Source of the DNA: Scedosporium boydii | Taxonomy: Eukaryota > Ascomycota > Sordariomycetes > Microascales > Microascaceae | DNA length: 64,000 nucleotides | Assembly (NCBI GenBank): GCA_002221725.1 | Contig: NJFT01000088.1 | Coordinates: 62,001 to 126,000, forward strand | Direction of reading: 5' to 3' | Part shown: positions 34,467 through 47,500 of the stretch, piece after piece | How the letters are laid out: the number at the start of each line of letters is the position of its first letter | Numbering within the stretch: position 1 is the first letter of the stretch | The notes under the pieces: generated by a model | What the model was told of the DNA's origin: nothing | The model's database searches: none | Seen by the model: only the letters and a program-made list of their open reading frames with translations | Translations under genes and position numbers: made by a program

Positions 34467-37400
34467 ATGCCGGGAGTCATAATGACGGATGTTGGCGCCG
34501 AAAATGGTGCTCTCACGAATCACGACAGGAGTCCTCACTTGAACGGAGCGAACGTGCAAGGATCTGGGAAGGTTCAGCTCGACTCTGGAAAGCATTCGAC
34601 CAATACTCCAAATGGATCCTCCAACCATACAACAGACAGGAGTGGCGTCCAATCCTTTGCACCGATGGACCCGACCAAGCAGGTTCTCGACAAGCGGGGG
34701 AGGATGAATGGCTTGCCCGATGAGATTCGCCATATCGCTGAAGGATACATACCTCTTTCTCTATTCCTTTCGCGGCTCGCTCAACAGACACATAATGTCC
34801 TTCAAGAGAAGGTTCAGCAACTTGCAAAGATGCCTCTACCGCAAGCTCCCGCGTCCGCGGTTAACGGCAACTCTTCAGCTGTATCGAAAGACAAGGACGA
34901 GTTCGATAACTCTCACGAGAGTCTATACAAGAAAGTCAATCTGCTTCAGTTTATCCAGTCGATCCATGGGAAATGGGTGAAGGCTTTGGTTATCGCGAAT
35001 TGGAGCAGGGAGAGCGAGCTTGTCACCAAGCTGATCGACTTGAAGAGCCATCTCAACGATCAGCTCATGGAGTTTGATAATCGGCTGGAGCAAATCGTGG
35101 AGCTGAAGCGCGGGTTGATCTTTGCGCGCGTCCCAAGCCCCGATTTGAAGACTGCGCTCCAGGTTCTCTCTTGTGGTAATGGCGACTGGATGCCCGATGT
35201 GAGTAGCCGAATCCATCCCCCCAAGTTTCTAACCGCTTGCTGACACTCATCCCAGCTCGGCTACATAGAACCACCGAAGCTAAAGCGGGCTGACCACGTC
35301 AAGTGGCTTGAAGATCTCGATACCTGCCTCTCTATGCGGCTGAACCTCCAGGATTTCGACAAGATACCGCGGCAATTCAAGGACTATTCCATCGGCTCTG
35401 GGCGAGTGACGTTCAAAGTCAAAGGCGAATTCGAGATTGATCTTACTATGGCGGACGAGGACCCGGAGAAGCAATTCTGGTTCATCGATTTTAGGTTCGA
35501 CTTTTCGCCGGCGGCGCGAGAACTTTCGCCTCGTTTGAAAGCTATGTTAGAGGTGCATGTGAATGAGGCTTTAGCCAAGGATCATCTCACAGGTTGTTAC
35601 CAGCTGCTCCACGAGTTTGTGCTGAGCCATAAGATTGGAGAACTGAGACGACAGGCCTACGAACTCGCGCGAACTTCTTGGACACGGACGCTTGCGATAG
35701 AACCCTTGGACCGTTCGTTCTCCATTCAGTATTGGGTCACTCGGCAACCTCAAAACACTTCGTCTGTCCCCGCCTACTCGCGATACGCTGTTCCGCAAGT
35801 ACCCACAGTGCCAAAAAGCTGGATCATCGTTTCGGTTGCTAGTGCGAGGAAACTCGACGGCTCTCCTGATCCTAAGGCTTCCAGTCGCCTTACCGTCCAG
35901 TGGTTCCGTGATGGGAAAGAGGTCAAGGATGCCAACATCGAGTTCGACCACAACGACTTGTCCACCGAGAAGCTTCTCAAAGTAGTAATAGCGAAGCATG
36001 TCGAGCATATTCTGAGGTCGATACACAAGAAGCTACGTCCGGCGCCACGCTTCGCTAGTCAAGAGGCCGCCATGGTTCTGCACATATCCCCAACGGAACC
36101 GGGAGAGTCATTCCTAACAATGCAGCTCAGCGCGACGGAAACCGTTGCCCTAAGGGTGGAGCCGACCAGTGGCAAGTTCAACCTTCACCCGAACTCCAAA
36201 TTCACCATACAAGCCGAGAACAGGTTGAACATGAGTGGCAAGGACCCCGCCGAGGATGGCGCTACCTGCTTAGAGACCTTACGATGGCACCACCTAGCGG
36301 AGGAGATTGCACGCAAGGGCAGATCGCAGGGTTGGGCTCCCACCAAGAATCCATTGAGCTATGACGATGTCAAGGTTCTCTTTAAGCCCCAAGACCCGTT
36401 TTCACCCGTTTGCTTCCAACGCCAAGGTGTCGACCCTAAGTGGTACGTCTTGTTGGTTATGAGTCTGCACGGGGATGAATGGTGGATATTCAGGTCGTAA
36501 GTCTTTTTATTTCTACTTTCTCTGCAAATTGTTATTTCTAGCTGCCGATTCTGATTCTGATTTTCTTCTTCTAGCGATGAGCCGAGGACCACAGCTCGTT
36601 CAATCGGATTCTATGCAAAGCTTCGGCTTCAATTGGCCCAGCCTGGACTCGAAGGTCCATTCTGGAGCAACTTGACCACCTTTGTCACCGGCCTTATTGC
36701 GCATGCCACAGATTTGGCCGAGTTGCACCACAACAAACTCCGATATGAGAGGCGCACAAGGAAGAATTTCTCCCTTCCTAATGAGGTTGTGGTTCCATCC
36801 ATCTTTGTCAAACTCTCGGATGTATTACCTACAGCTGCCAACAGAGCGCTGCAGTCGCTCACCAATGGCGAGCAACACCGATCTACACCACACCTTGACT
36901 CCGGAGCTGCTAAAGACGGATCATCCCAATCTCCCGAGCCAAAGGAAACCCATGGTGGCTCCGGCGCAATTAGCACATGGCTGTCCGAATCCAGACGGAG
37001 ATCACCCGGTTTCGGGAAGCCCTGGGCCATGGACTATATCGAGCTTCGGTATTCCGGAGTACACTCGGTTCAGACAAGGGAAGGTGCTGGTGGGCGTCAC
37101 CTAACATATGGCATGGATGCCATCATCCGCGTGGTTGACAGGAAGAAGTTTTCACTGCTAAGCGGAAAGCTGGGAGATAATGTTTATTATAACTCACGAC
37201 GGGGTGAGTTCTGCGTCCGACTGCGAACCAAGGTCGGCTCCTCTATCGTTTCGACTTTGAAGGCTAGGCTCCAAGCGATCGACCGAGTGGTGAATTCGCT
37301 AGACGCGATGAGCGTCACTAAGGACACAGTTAAATGCGAGCAGGTGACGCTCGACAAGGTGGTCTTCACGTACTCGGACGGTTCCGGTGCCGAGGGAGCG

Positions 37401-38075
37401 AAGCGGTGGCGAGTCTCGCTCGACCTGTCGAAGAATCGCATGGTTATGGACCTCGAGATTGGTAACCCCCATATTCGGATCCTGGACCATCTGTCTTCAC
37501 TCCTCAACGCTCCCAACGGCATCTCGAACCTCACCCTCGTTCTACCTATGACACTCAATATCCTCACCGTCCTGGATAAGCTCCATAATAACTGGAAGGA
37601 GATCGCCAAGCACGGAAAAGGCACCCTCATCATCAACGCCAAGTCCCTCGATTGGTATACGCTCTGCTACGAAATGCCCGAAGCCCCGAACCGGCCGCGT
37701 TCTCTCGGAATCGACGTACGTGCGAAGCTTCGCAACGGCAAACTCTGGTGGTTCATCACCCGGGCCGAACCGCCACCGCCGGGCCAGGAACAGAATGACT
37801 TCTTCAACCAGCGCTTAAGGAAAGTGTGGGAAGCTAAGAACGTTCCCTGGCGGTCTCTCTCTTCGGGTGCGGCCATGGACATTGACGATAAGTCACTCAA
37901 GCTGCTGTTCGGACTCGATCATATGGTGCGTGAGGCCGTGATAGGAGGCGGAGGCTCTGGTGGGAACGCCGGAGCGAACAATGCGCAGGCAGCGGGTAAG
38001 GCGAGTGCGGCACAGGCGGCGGCGGCGGCGGCCTCGGCTGTTGGGAGTAGAGCGAAGCCGGTGACTCTTGACTAG
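34467..38075 (+). CDS. MED14: Mediator complex subunit 14 (Rgr1)
   Basis: MED14 is the long scaffold that ties together the head, middle and tail modules of Mediator, the co-activator between gene-specific factors and RNA polymerase II. Exons 34467-35198, 35256-36496 and 36575-38075 (introns 57 and 78 nt) give 1157 aa. The N-terminal domain has the MED14 signature, YIPLSLFLSRLAQQTHNVLQ, near residues 95-114, then LLQFIQSIHGKWVKALVIAN, and the LGYIEPPKLKRADHVKWL segment right after the first splice. Repeated alpha/beta modules follow, with the DEWWIFRSDEPRTTARSIGF block across the second junction. The C-terminus is Gly/Ala-rich (eight Ala in a row near residue 1138), then SRAKPVTLD. I chose the ATG at 34467; an in-frame ATG at 34482 is also possible. 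MED16, which docks on the tail anchored by MED14, lies 6.5 kb away. Confidence 0.95.
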
Positions 38076-38717
38076 AGCTTGAGTGGCACTCTCCGTCCAA
38101 CCCCCGCACGATATAGCTCCTCAAGGTCTCGACTTCTATGATGGCGTTGATTCCATGTACATGAGATTTTTTTTTCTCTTTTTTTCAACTTTTCTTTCTT
38201 TCGCTTCTAATGCCGGTCGAGGATGGAGGAAAAGAAAACAAGATCCAGCGAAGCCAGTTGTCTCAGCGAACAGAAAAAGGGCAAGGCCCTTTCTGTTATT
38301 GCGTTCGTTTCATTATTGATCGGTTAGGTACGGCGAAGCGAGACCACGAGGAAATGGTGGCAGTATTGATATGATGATACCTCTAGATAAAGTCGATAGC
38401 TTGACTTGAACTAAATTTATAAGTCAGTCAACTCTATGTGTTCTAGCATCTAACCTTTCGTTTTGTTCGCATGTGTGAGATGTGTGTCGTCTAGTAAGAG
38501 TGAAGCTTGTTGAAGTTAAGTGAGAATCTAAGAATCTATCTCGCTCGTATCCCGCAGGTCTTTCATATTTCCAAGAAACATATATGTATACATTTTGTAC
38601 ATGAATGAACTTTGCCCGCATCCGCTCCCTCCACAGCCCCATGTCTCTCTAAAGATGTCAGTATATTTCTTCTTTTCAACTCCAAAAGCGGGCACTGCTC
38701 TTCTCCCGCTTCTGCCA
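38076..38717. other. Intergenic between convergent MED14 and HEM14
   Basis: 3' UTR space for both genes. T-rich tracts near 38166-38190. No coding signal. Confidence 0.5.
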
Positions 38718-40662
38718 CTACCTCCCCAAGAACCATCTACCCACAGCACTCGACCCCCTCAACTGCTTCCCCAAAGCATTCAACTCTTCCCTCGGCACAG
38801 CAATAACATCCGCGCCCTGCCTCCCCCTAAACTGCGCCAACCCGGTATCCCCAACAGTTTCCCCTCTCTCACCAACGCCAGCCACCTCACACGCAACATC
38901 GTACCCAGCCCTCATGGCAGGCATGACTCCAACGGCAGTATAAGAGCCCCCCGCGACGGCTAACGTGCCTTTGAACTGGCTCCGTAGAGCCTCGTCGGCG
39001 GCCGTCATGGTGGCGCGGTGCGAGACGACGTGCTGCGGTATGCACCCGCTAGCGAGACCAACATGCGTCATCTCCGGCTCCTGCGGAATACCGACGTGTC
39101 GAGCGAGGACCTGCCTCGCGCGCCGAACGCACTCCTCCTCGCCGGGCATCTCCTGAGCCGATAGCTCGGACCAGAAGTGCCCGCCCATGAGGACGGTGAC
39201 CTTCGTACCGCGCTTCTCGTCCTCGTGCAGGCCGTAGGTGTCCGAGTCGAAGAACATGCCAAGGATCTGTTCGGGATTGGGGCTCGTGAGGGGCACGAGG
39301 TAGCCGAAGCCCGTGAGGTTTGTCGTGAGGTTGGGTCGCGGGAAGAAGAAGGAGACGGTGCGCATGGTGACGGCGCGGGTGTTGAGGGGGATTGGGGAGG
39401 GGAGGGTGGGTGCGAGGAGTCCGCTGGGGGTCGTGGAGATGACTTTGTCGTGGAGGGAGGGTGGTCCGGATGTTGTGGAGAGCTCGACTTTGTTTTGGTC
39501 CGAGATGTAGCGGAGTTTGGAGACGGGGGTCGAAGGCTTCAAAACTACGTTGGCCTTCTTTTCCAACTCGTCTCGAATGGCGGAAACGAACGACCCCATC
39601 CCGTCGGGAAACGAAATCACCTCCGCCTTCGACCAAGCCCTCACCTCCTCCTCAATCCCCCTCTTCCTAGGATCCAGCTCCTTCAAAAGCTCATAATCCC
39701 CACGCGGGATAAGCACCTCATCCACGCCCTTCTCCAAGTGGAAATTATACCAAAAAGCAGGCAACACGCTCGGAAAACTCAACTTATCCAAGTTGCCCCC
39801 GTAGATCCCATGCATCATAGCCGAAAGGACGTTCCGCGGCGCCGGCGCATCGCCAAACGTCATGCGCAGCCAGTCGCCGATGGAAACGTCCTGCTCCACC
39901 GCCTCGTGCGGTAAGTTGCGCATGTTCGCGCGGCGGTAAGCCAGGGCCGCCGAGGTCATGCCGCTGACCACGTGGGTTCCGCGGAGGAGTTGCCACGAGG
40001 TTTTGAGGGCTGTGAGGGGGTTGAGGACGTTTGGGGGTAGGCGGACGAGTTCGTCGTTGTAGCAGAGGAGTTTGTTGCGTGGTGGGGAGATTTTGAGGGG
40101 GAGTTTGAGGTCGGCGAGCTGTTGGAAAGTTGGTTTTAGTAGATATACTTCAAAGAGTCTCTCTCTCTCTCTCTCTGAGTTCAGAAGATAGATGCGCGCT
40201 CACCATGTCGTAAAAGACGTAGTCGTCGGCGCGGAACCCCGACCCGGCCAGACCCCGAAGTATTCTCGGCCCATTCTCGAAATACACGGGCTGTCCGTCC
40301 GGCGCCTCCTTCTTTACCGTATGTATGAACCCACCAACTCTATCGCGGGCCTCGTATAGTGTAATCTTGGACGTCGCGGGCAGGAATTTGGCGAGATAGT
40401 ACGCCGTCGTAAGGCCCGTGATGCCGCCCCCGATAACGGCTACGTTCTCCGGCGGATGCGGCGAAGAAGAAGAAGACGATACGGTGGCGTATCCTCGCCG
40501 GCTGCCATCAATTGACTCATTTTGGGATCGATTGAGGACGTTGCGGTGTAGAGGAGTCACGGGGACGAGTCGGCGGCGGCTTGCGACGGGAAGACGGGGC
40601 GTGGTGGTCGTGCGCAGCATTGCTTGGCGAAGGCAGCCGGGACAGACGCGGGTGATGTCCAT
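38718..40662 (-). CDS. HEM14: Protoporphyrinogen oxidase, mitochondrial
   Basis: This FAD enzyme oxidises protoporphyrinogen IX to protoporphyrin IX with oxygen, the next-to-last step of haem synthesis, on the inner mitochondrial membrane. Two exons, 40662-40204 and 40118-38718, with an 85-nt intron, give 619 aa. After a mitochondrial-type N-terminus (Arg/Ser/Thr-rich, few acids) comes the FAD-binding fold VAVIGGGITGLTTAYYLAK at residues 74-92, then LYEARDRVGGFIHTV and FENGPRIL. Later blocks are LPLKISPPRNKLLCYND, SFPDGMGSFVSAIRDELEK and the C-terminal dinucleotide segment GSYTAVGVMPAMRAGYDVA. The ATG at 40620 (MLRTTTTPRLPVASRRRL) would give a more typical presequence than the first ATG, so the true start may be there. 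The intron carries a (TC)n microsatellite. It lies tail to tail with MED14. Confidence 0.95.
40158..40176. repeat. (TC)n microsatellite in the HEM14 intron
   Basis: Nineteen bases of alternating TC on the plus strand (GA on the coding strand), inside the 85-nt HEM14 intron. Length is likely to vary between isolates. Confidence 0.9.
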
Positions 40663-41855
40663 TGTGGGCGTCTGTTTTGGCGCAGGGAAAGGTCAAAGCA
40701 TTGGGGGAGAGAGGGAAAAGGAGTGTATGTTTGGGGAGGGAGAGGAGAGGAAAGGAAAGGCGTTGTCAAATTCGGATCGAAATGTTGAGCTTAGAAAGTT
40801 GATGTGGGCTGATTTTGGGCGGTGTCGACGATTCGGTCGAAGCTTCTCCGAGGGCGAGATCTACAGAGCACAATCAATTGGCCTTACAATTGTCCCATCA
40901 CAAACCGCCGTGAAGAAAATTCGAGAGTTATTTGATTTCCAATCATCAATTTTATGAAGAGAATATTGGAGGTGGGAATATCAAACCGGTCAAGAACAAG
41001 GTGTCTCAGCTTGGGCTTTCTGCCAACTTCAATGCTCTACAAGCCGTCAATCACAATCACGACATACGTACGAGTCACTCAAGAGCAAGAGGAAGAGAGA
41101 CGGGACTCTCACAAAGTGCTACCAAGGAAACCTCGCCTCTTAGAGGCGAAAAGAAAAACAGCTCATATTGAATTCAACCCTCCCCTCCCCTCGCCAATCT
41201 TCCCTTCCAACCCCGAGGCTCATCACAGTATATCCTCCAGCGAACGGCGAGATCATCCTCTCCCAAAGGCCCATGGCCAGCAGGATCCGACGACTCGTCG
41301 AGCTCCCCTCTCCTCCACCCCATCATCCCTCCCCCCCACCGATGTGCTGGTTTTCGCTTTCCTTAGTCCCCTCTAGAGCGTCCCCTCCTTCGAAGAGAAA
41401 AGGGGAGTCAAGAGGAGTTGAAACCCTCCAAAAGAAAAGGACCTTTTCGAAGAAGAAACACAGAAACAAGAAAAGAAACTTGTGACAGTAAAAAAAAAAG
41501 AAGAAAAAATAGTTTCAAAACAAAAAGAACATAACCCCTTCCAAACTCCTGGTATGCAGTTTTTCATCGTCCAGTTGGGCCATCTTGTCGTCACCGCGAC
41601 CAGCCCGGTCCCTTCTTCTGATATTTCCCTAATGTACATTCAAAAGCCATCGCCCATCCTCATCTAATAAATAAAAAAGCGGTTTTCCCTTCTTCTTTCC
41701 GTAACGCTGTCAGGAACCATTCTCCTCGAAAGGGACCCTTTCTCAGTCTCCCTCTTTATAAGCCATCGTCGTAGTGTGGTTCCTAGTTTCCTCTTTTTCC
41801 CCTACCGAATACAAAACTAAAGCCGGAGCGAGGCAGACAATCCATGCTTTCGGCT
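40663..41855. other. Intergenic: HEM14 upstream / NAB2 downstream
   Basis: HEM14 promoter near 40663 and the NAB2 3' UTR, which is A-rich on the plus strand (T-rich on the coding strand) at 41450-41530. No gene seen. Confidence 0.5.
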
Positions 41856-43476
41856 TTATTGTATACCATCAGCATTCTCCTCATCACCATTGCGCGCCCC
41901 CTCCTCGGCCAGGACCATCTCCACCAACGAGTTCTCATCAACAAACTTGCGCTCGCTGACGTGCTCCCCCGATGATTCGGCCGTCCAGACCTTATCCTTG
42001 AAGCCACCCTGTTGACCCTCTTCGTGAACGAAGGGGCAGGTGGGGTTAAGGCAAGGCGTGTACTTGCACTTCGTCTTGATGTGCGTGAACTTGCACCCGG
42101 GCGTCGTGCAGTCCGCGCCGTTGCGGCAGAGGGGCATGGCGGGGTGCCTAAAGGGACAGCGGGGGTTCTGGCAGTTGGGGTAGAACTTGCAGTCCTGCTC
42201 GCCTTGGTGGGCCAACCGCGCGGCGGGGGAGGGGTGGCGACCGACACACTTCCAGTTTTTGCAGGCTGCTCCGAAGGTGCAGACGTCTTCGAGGTCGATC
42301 GTAATACCGGGAGGCGCGGCGGGCGACTGGTGCGCGAACTTGCAATCTTTGTTCAGACATTTCAGGTTGTACGAGCACACCTTTTCTTGGGGATTCGTGG
42401 GCTCTGCCTTAGATCCACCCATGTCGACATCCTTGTCGCCGCTTTCGCCTGCTGTAGATTCCCTTTCGGTTTGGCTCGCAGCGGCGGCGGCGCGGTGTCC
42501 CTGCTGCTGAATGTGACCACCACCTCGGCGGAAGTTGCCCCTGTCTCCGCGGTGCTGTTGCTGCCTTCCCTGACGAGGATTCTGGAACCCTTGCGTCATC
42601 ATCTGCTGCGAAATCTGTTGCATCATTTGCGACTGCTGTTGTAGGAGGTTCATGAGCTCCGCCGAAGATGGCTGTTCCGATACCATTCCCCAGGGCATGC
42701 CGTTGGGGCCGGGCATACCGGGCATCTGGCCACCGCCCATGCCGTGACCCGAGGCGAGAGCGGCAAACATTCCGGCCTGGACATTCGCCGCGCGGCCGTT
42801 TTGATGGCGCTGCTGTTGTTGCCTATTCATTCCGCCGCGAGGGCCGGTGGGGGGTCCACGAGAGATGCGCTCGTTGCCGGTCTGTGCCCGGACGCGGTGG
42901 AGGACGGAGTCATGAGTTCGGTCCATAGCCTTGTTCATTTGCCCAAACATTCGCTTGTCGCGACCACCTCTTGGGTTGTTTCCGTTTCGCATAGAACGCG
43001 GTCCGGTGGGTCTGAAGTAAGGAAACGAGTTAGCTTCTGATATAAGTTTATTGGAGACGTCAAAGGAGGGAATGCGAGGAGAGCCAGGGAGACAAAGGAT
43101 GAATCACGTACGCGCTTATTACTCCTGCGCTAGCTTGAGAAACATCGCCATCGGGTCCTGATATCTGCATAGCATCGCTAACGGGCGCGGATTGACGCGC
43201 GCCATTAATCTGTGAATTGAGCGATTCTATTTCGCCAAATAACCACGCCGAGAACTCTTTGGCGACGGGATCATTAGGAAGGCCGAGGATCTCGCCCGAG
43301 ATGTCGGAGGCGATTTCGTCCTGCGTCTTGCCATTGACGAGCATGAGGACGATGTATTCGGCGAGCGCGGCATCGTCTTGACCTCCCGTACCCCAGCCGA
43401 CCTCGAGGAGCTTGGGCTGGATGGCGGCGTTGATGGCTTCGGCCAACGGCGAGTGGAGCGAGACTTCGATAGTCAT
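41856..43476 (-). CDS. NAB2: Nuclear poly(A)-binding CCCH zinc-finger protein Nab2
   Basis: Nab2-type proteins (ZC3H14 in animals) bind poly(A), limit tail length and help export mRNA from the nucleus. Two exons, 43476-43112 and 43011-41856, with a 100-nt intron, give 506 aa. The N-terminal PWI-like helical domain starts MTIEVSLHSPLAEAINAAIQ and includes DISGEILGLPNDPVAKEFSA. A basic Gly/Arg and Gln/Met-rich middle follows (GGRDKRMFGQMNKAMDRT; FQNPRQGRQQQ). The C-terminal part has five CCCH fingers: CSYNLKCLNKDCKFAH, CTFGAACKNWKCVGRH, CKFYPNCQNPRCPFRH, CRNGADCTTPGCKFTH and CKYTPCLNPTCPFVH. The last spacing varies slightly. The frame is open for 27 codons above 43476, but that part is not conserved in the family, so I start at the TIEV methionine. 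Confidence 0.94.
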
Positions 43477-44579
43477 TGTGGGCGGGTTATCCGCACCAGC
43501 GCGACGAACCGGCGGGACCAACTTGGGAACGAGTCGCTGCTGGAGGAATGGATGCAATGATACCTAGGCAGGTCGGCACGAATGATGCGAGGCGAGATAT
43601 TTCCTGGGTGAGAACTCTCGAGGGAAGCTGTGGTCGCGAGGGTTTCAAAGAGGGAGGGAGAGAGGGATCGTCGCTGGAAAAACTCTGAAGAAAAGTTTCG
43701 AGTTAAGAGGGAGGGGAATTAGGGTCGGTCGCGACTATGATTGAATGAGACCAGAGGATAGGACAATTTGTAGATAGAAGGTCACCCCTAATCGCGTTTA
43801 TCGCGTTGAAAAGAGCAGGTTAAGTGGTGATGGGCTCCAAAGGATGGGGATGTTTTTTTTTCTTCTTGTCAGGATGCTGTCTTGGAGAATGACGGCAGGG
43901 GCAAATGCAAAATCACACAAGCGCCACACCTCGCCTTACTGTAGCAATTCATTGTCCTCTTTGTCCTGCTGAGGGGGCGCCCACTTAAGCCTGACAGAAG
44001 GTCACGTGGGCTTATTCTGTCCAACTCCAGCCAATTCCAGCTGCTGCTGTGCCACCTGCCACCCAGCGCTTTTGATTATTCAGCAATTCAGGCTGAAGTC
44101 TGATTCACATCGTGCCGTGGCCACAATAACCACACTGTACAAGACTGTACCGAGGTACCTTTCAAGAGGGATCTTAGCCAGCAATTACGACACCTGCCCA
44201 TGTTGCACGAGACGACATCAAATTAGCCAGGAGAATTGGACTAAACACTTGCGAGAGAAATCGACGAGACTATGGTCCCGTATTTAGAACCTATGATAAC
44301 GATGATCCTGTCTGTCCAGCGGGAATGAGAATGGTATCTACGCTCCTCAACCCTTTTAACGATTCGCTATTTGTAGTAAAAGTACGCACTCCATGTCAGA
44401 ATATGTCCCCAATAACAAGCCGACCTCAAGTTCCAAGAGTCAAACTTCTGGGGCGGTATTGAACAGCCTGCTCACTCTTCCCGTCCTTGTATTCCAGTCC
44501 AGGATAAAAGTCTTCGACCACGAAAAAAAAAAAAAAAAAGCCTTAAACCACACGCCTCCGACGAGGAACACTTCGTTCC
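43477..44579. other. Intergenic: NAB2 upstream / MED16 downstream
   Basis: NAB2 promoter near 43477 and MED16 3' UTR below 44579. A 17-nt A run at 44523-44539 lies just past the MED16 stop. No gene seen. Confidence 0.5.
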
Positions 44580-47500
44580 TCAGCTAACAAGCCCCCCCTT
44601 TGGCAACAAGCCCCAACTCCCACCACATGCACACTTCCTTTGCTGCGACAAGACATACGAAAACCCATGCCTCGGGTTCGACACGTCCTCCATCACGGAC
44701 GCGCAACGCACGCAGCGCCTCCACTGTCCGCTCCACACTAGCCCCATCGTTCGCGCTCCTCCGTTCGCCTGTTGCTGCTGTTGCTGCCGCTGTTGATGTG
44801 TCTCGGCCTGTCCCGGAGAAATCTCCACCTTTCTGAACATGTCGACGTAGAGCGCCAGCGACCGCTTCCTCGCCAGACTCTCGGGGCTATCCGCGGCAAC
44901 CTCCAGGAGCGAGTAGTCATGGAAGAAGAGCCTGGCAGGATCCACCGTTGCCTTGAAGGTTGAGAGGTGAGTCCCAAAGAACTGCATAAGTGCCTTGCGA
45001 AACATGGGATTGATAGTGCCGCCGAGGAGCATGGCGAGCTCGCACTGCATTTGCGCTTGTTTTATCATGGCGTCGAGCTGCTTGGGGATGGCGGCGCCCG
45101 GCTGGGGAGGTGGCTGTCCAGCCGCCTTGCTAACCATTACCACCAGCATCCCCGTATATGTGGAGCGGATGTCGTTGCCCAACTGAGTCAAAAGCTTCTC
45201 AAAGTCTTGCGCCTTGACGAGGCTCGACGACGTAATCTGCTGCATTCGCTGATAGGCCCTGTGTAGGGCAAGATTCGACGTCTTAGCGTCGGCCTGCCCT
45301 TGCTGGGCTTGTGTTTCCCAGAAGCCGATGACGCGGTTACCGAGGGCGTCAAGATGTTGAAGTCGCCGGCACACCGCGACAAGGAAACCTCTGGTCGAAG
45401 AACACAAAAGAAGGTGTAAAGCTACGTCGTTCTTCTCTTGTAGATATGCTGATACAGCAGCAAACTTGCTGGGCTCCCTGACCAAAGCGGTGAACTTTGA
45501 ATCATCGAGTAACGAGAACAGACTATCTGCTAGCCACGACAAAAGATCAATTGACCACTTGGCGCATCCTGCGAGAGCTTCAACCACCTCTACATCAATT
45601 TTGTTAGTAAAATTGAGGAGTCCAGAACTGCGGCTTCACATCGTGAATACGACAAAGAGGATGGAGGGCAGTGTGCATGGGTGTTGATCATCTTACCGGG
45701 TTCATCTAACGGGCTCAGTTTCTCCCGTAGATTTTGCGGAGTATTACTCGCTATTGTAACGAGGATGACAATATTTCTGGCATTCAAGGCTAGAGTGGCG
45801 AACTTGCTTCCAAAGCTCCGCGGGTTATATTGGCCACGGAAACCGAGATTACCAATGATGCTAAGACACATCTGTAGATGAGTGTTTCTCACAAGGTTGT
45901 CATGGTGGCTGTCCTCGGAGTAGTCGATCGAGAATTTAAGCATCGATACTATGTCAGTAGCAAAGTCATAGTTGAATCCTATCCCAAGATTAGCGGCCCG
46001 GTGTCTACAAAATGAGGAAAAAAGAAAGGAGAAAAAAAAAGCTACAGATGGTAGGGCAACCTACGCTTCTTCTGGGAGAATGGCCGGGCCACGGCCAAAA
46101 CATCGTCAAAGCTTGACATGTAATAGATCGCTGCGCCCGTTGCAACTGTTAGGGCCGCAATAGCTGGCGAATATTGTGCTGATTGGAAGTTAGAAGAGGC
46201 GAGATCAACGGGGTTGCAGATAACCTTACGATCTTGAGTCGAGTTGCCGATGTCTTCCTGAGCATACTGGAGGTGTTTCCATTTCAGCTCGCCATTGGGG
46301 CAAACTTGCACTAGGGAGCAGTTCGTAGGCGAAAGCAAGAGTTGAAGACCTGCGCGTCGAGATATCGGTCAACACCCACGAGAACAAAGAGGAAACAAAA
46401 TTGCGGTTGTGGAAAGGTGGGCTTGCTGGCTTACAAGGTGTGGGATCGGGAAAGGTGAATCCGACTTGATGCAAATTCATGATCCGTTCTATGTTGGGCT
46501 CGTTGTATATTTCATTCAACGTGAGACGGTCACGGTACTCAAGAGTACCGTCCGAAAAGCTGATGCATATAACCTTGCCGAATTGTAAGGTTTGAATACC
46601 CACAATGACTTTGTTGAAAGTGAGTGGCTCTCCCCGTTGGAGCCTCGTGGTCGGCTACGAACGAGGTTTGATGTAAGTCAGAATTCTGTATAGAAGCAAA
46701 ACGTAAACTGACGAGTATGGCGCAGTGGTGGCGGGTTCAACGTACCTGTGGATCTGGGGTAGAGCTCTGTTTCTGGCCACCTAACGAAGAGAAGGCTGGG
46801 TGGATCATTTGGGGCTGGTCGGTTAACACCTGCCATCGGTCGACGATGCTGTGGACCTCTTGGTAGGGTGAGTCGGGAGAGGGTAGATAGGATCGGACAG
46901 TGAGAATAAGCGGGGGTGACCATGACTGGGCGTCGTTCTCAAGAGTAGAAGGAAGAATTTCGAGAAGTGAGATCTGGGTCATGGCGGAGTCAAAGGAGGA
47001 GTCATTGGGCCCATATTGGTGCCAGCTTGTAGACGCCAGATGGCGCTCGACCAGCGAAGGGTTCAAAGGGACGCCCGGAGCAGGATGCTTATCCCCCTGT
47101 GAATGGCCCCATTGCAATGTGAGCTTAACAAGTTTAAGCTGCCGGGATGCCGTGGCTAGGGCGAGGTACAGGAAGGCTAGCGACGGGGTTAGTGAGGTGG
47201 TCTTGGGGAGTATATTCGTGGATATGTCGACTCGATACGACGCGCGGTCAACTCACTCTTGTGGGCGCAGATGGAAGCGTGGGTAACCATGTCATCGGTA
47301 CTGCCGATTCTTTCAATATCCGTTGTGGCCTCCTCGATCCTGTTGTTGTTCTGGGAATAGAATAGCCTGATCTGGCCGTTGGTGGTGACGCATAGTAGGG
47401 AGCTCTTGGACGGACTGGGATGAGAGGGCCCGAAGCTGTGGATAAAGGAAGTATCGTAGCGGTATCGGTTATTTTCCTTGATGGCAGGCCCATGCAAGAC

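Noticed and set aside
43477..43557. Upstream extension of NAB2 to an earlier ATG
   Set aside because: Adds 27 residues not seen in Nab2 proteins, which start directly with the conserved helical domain.
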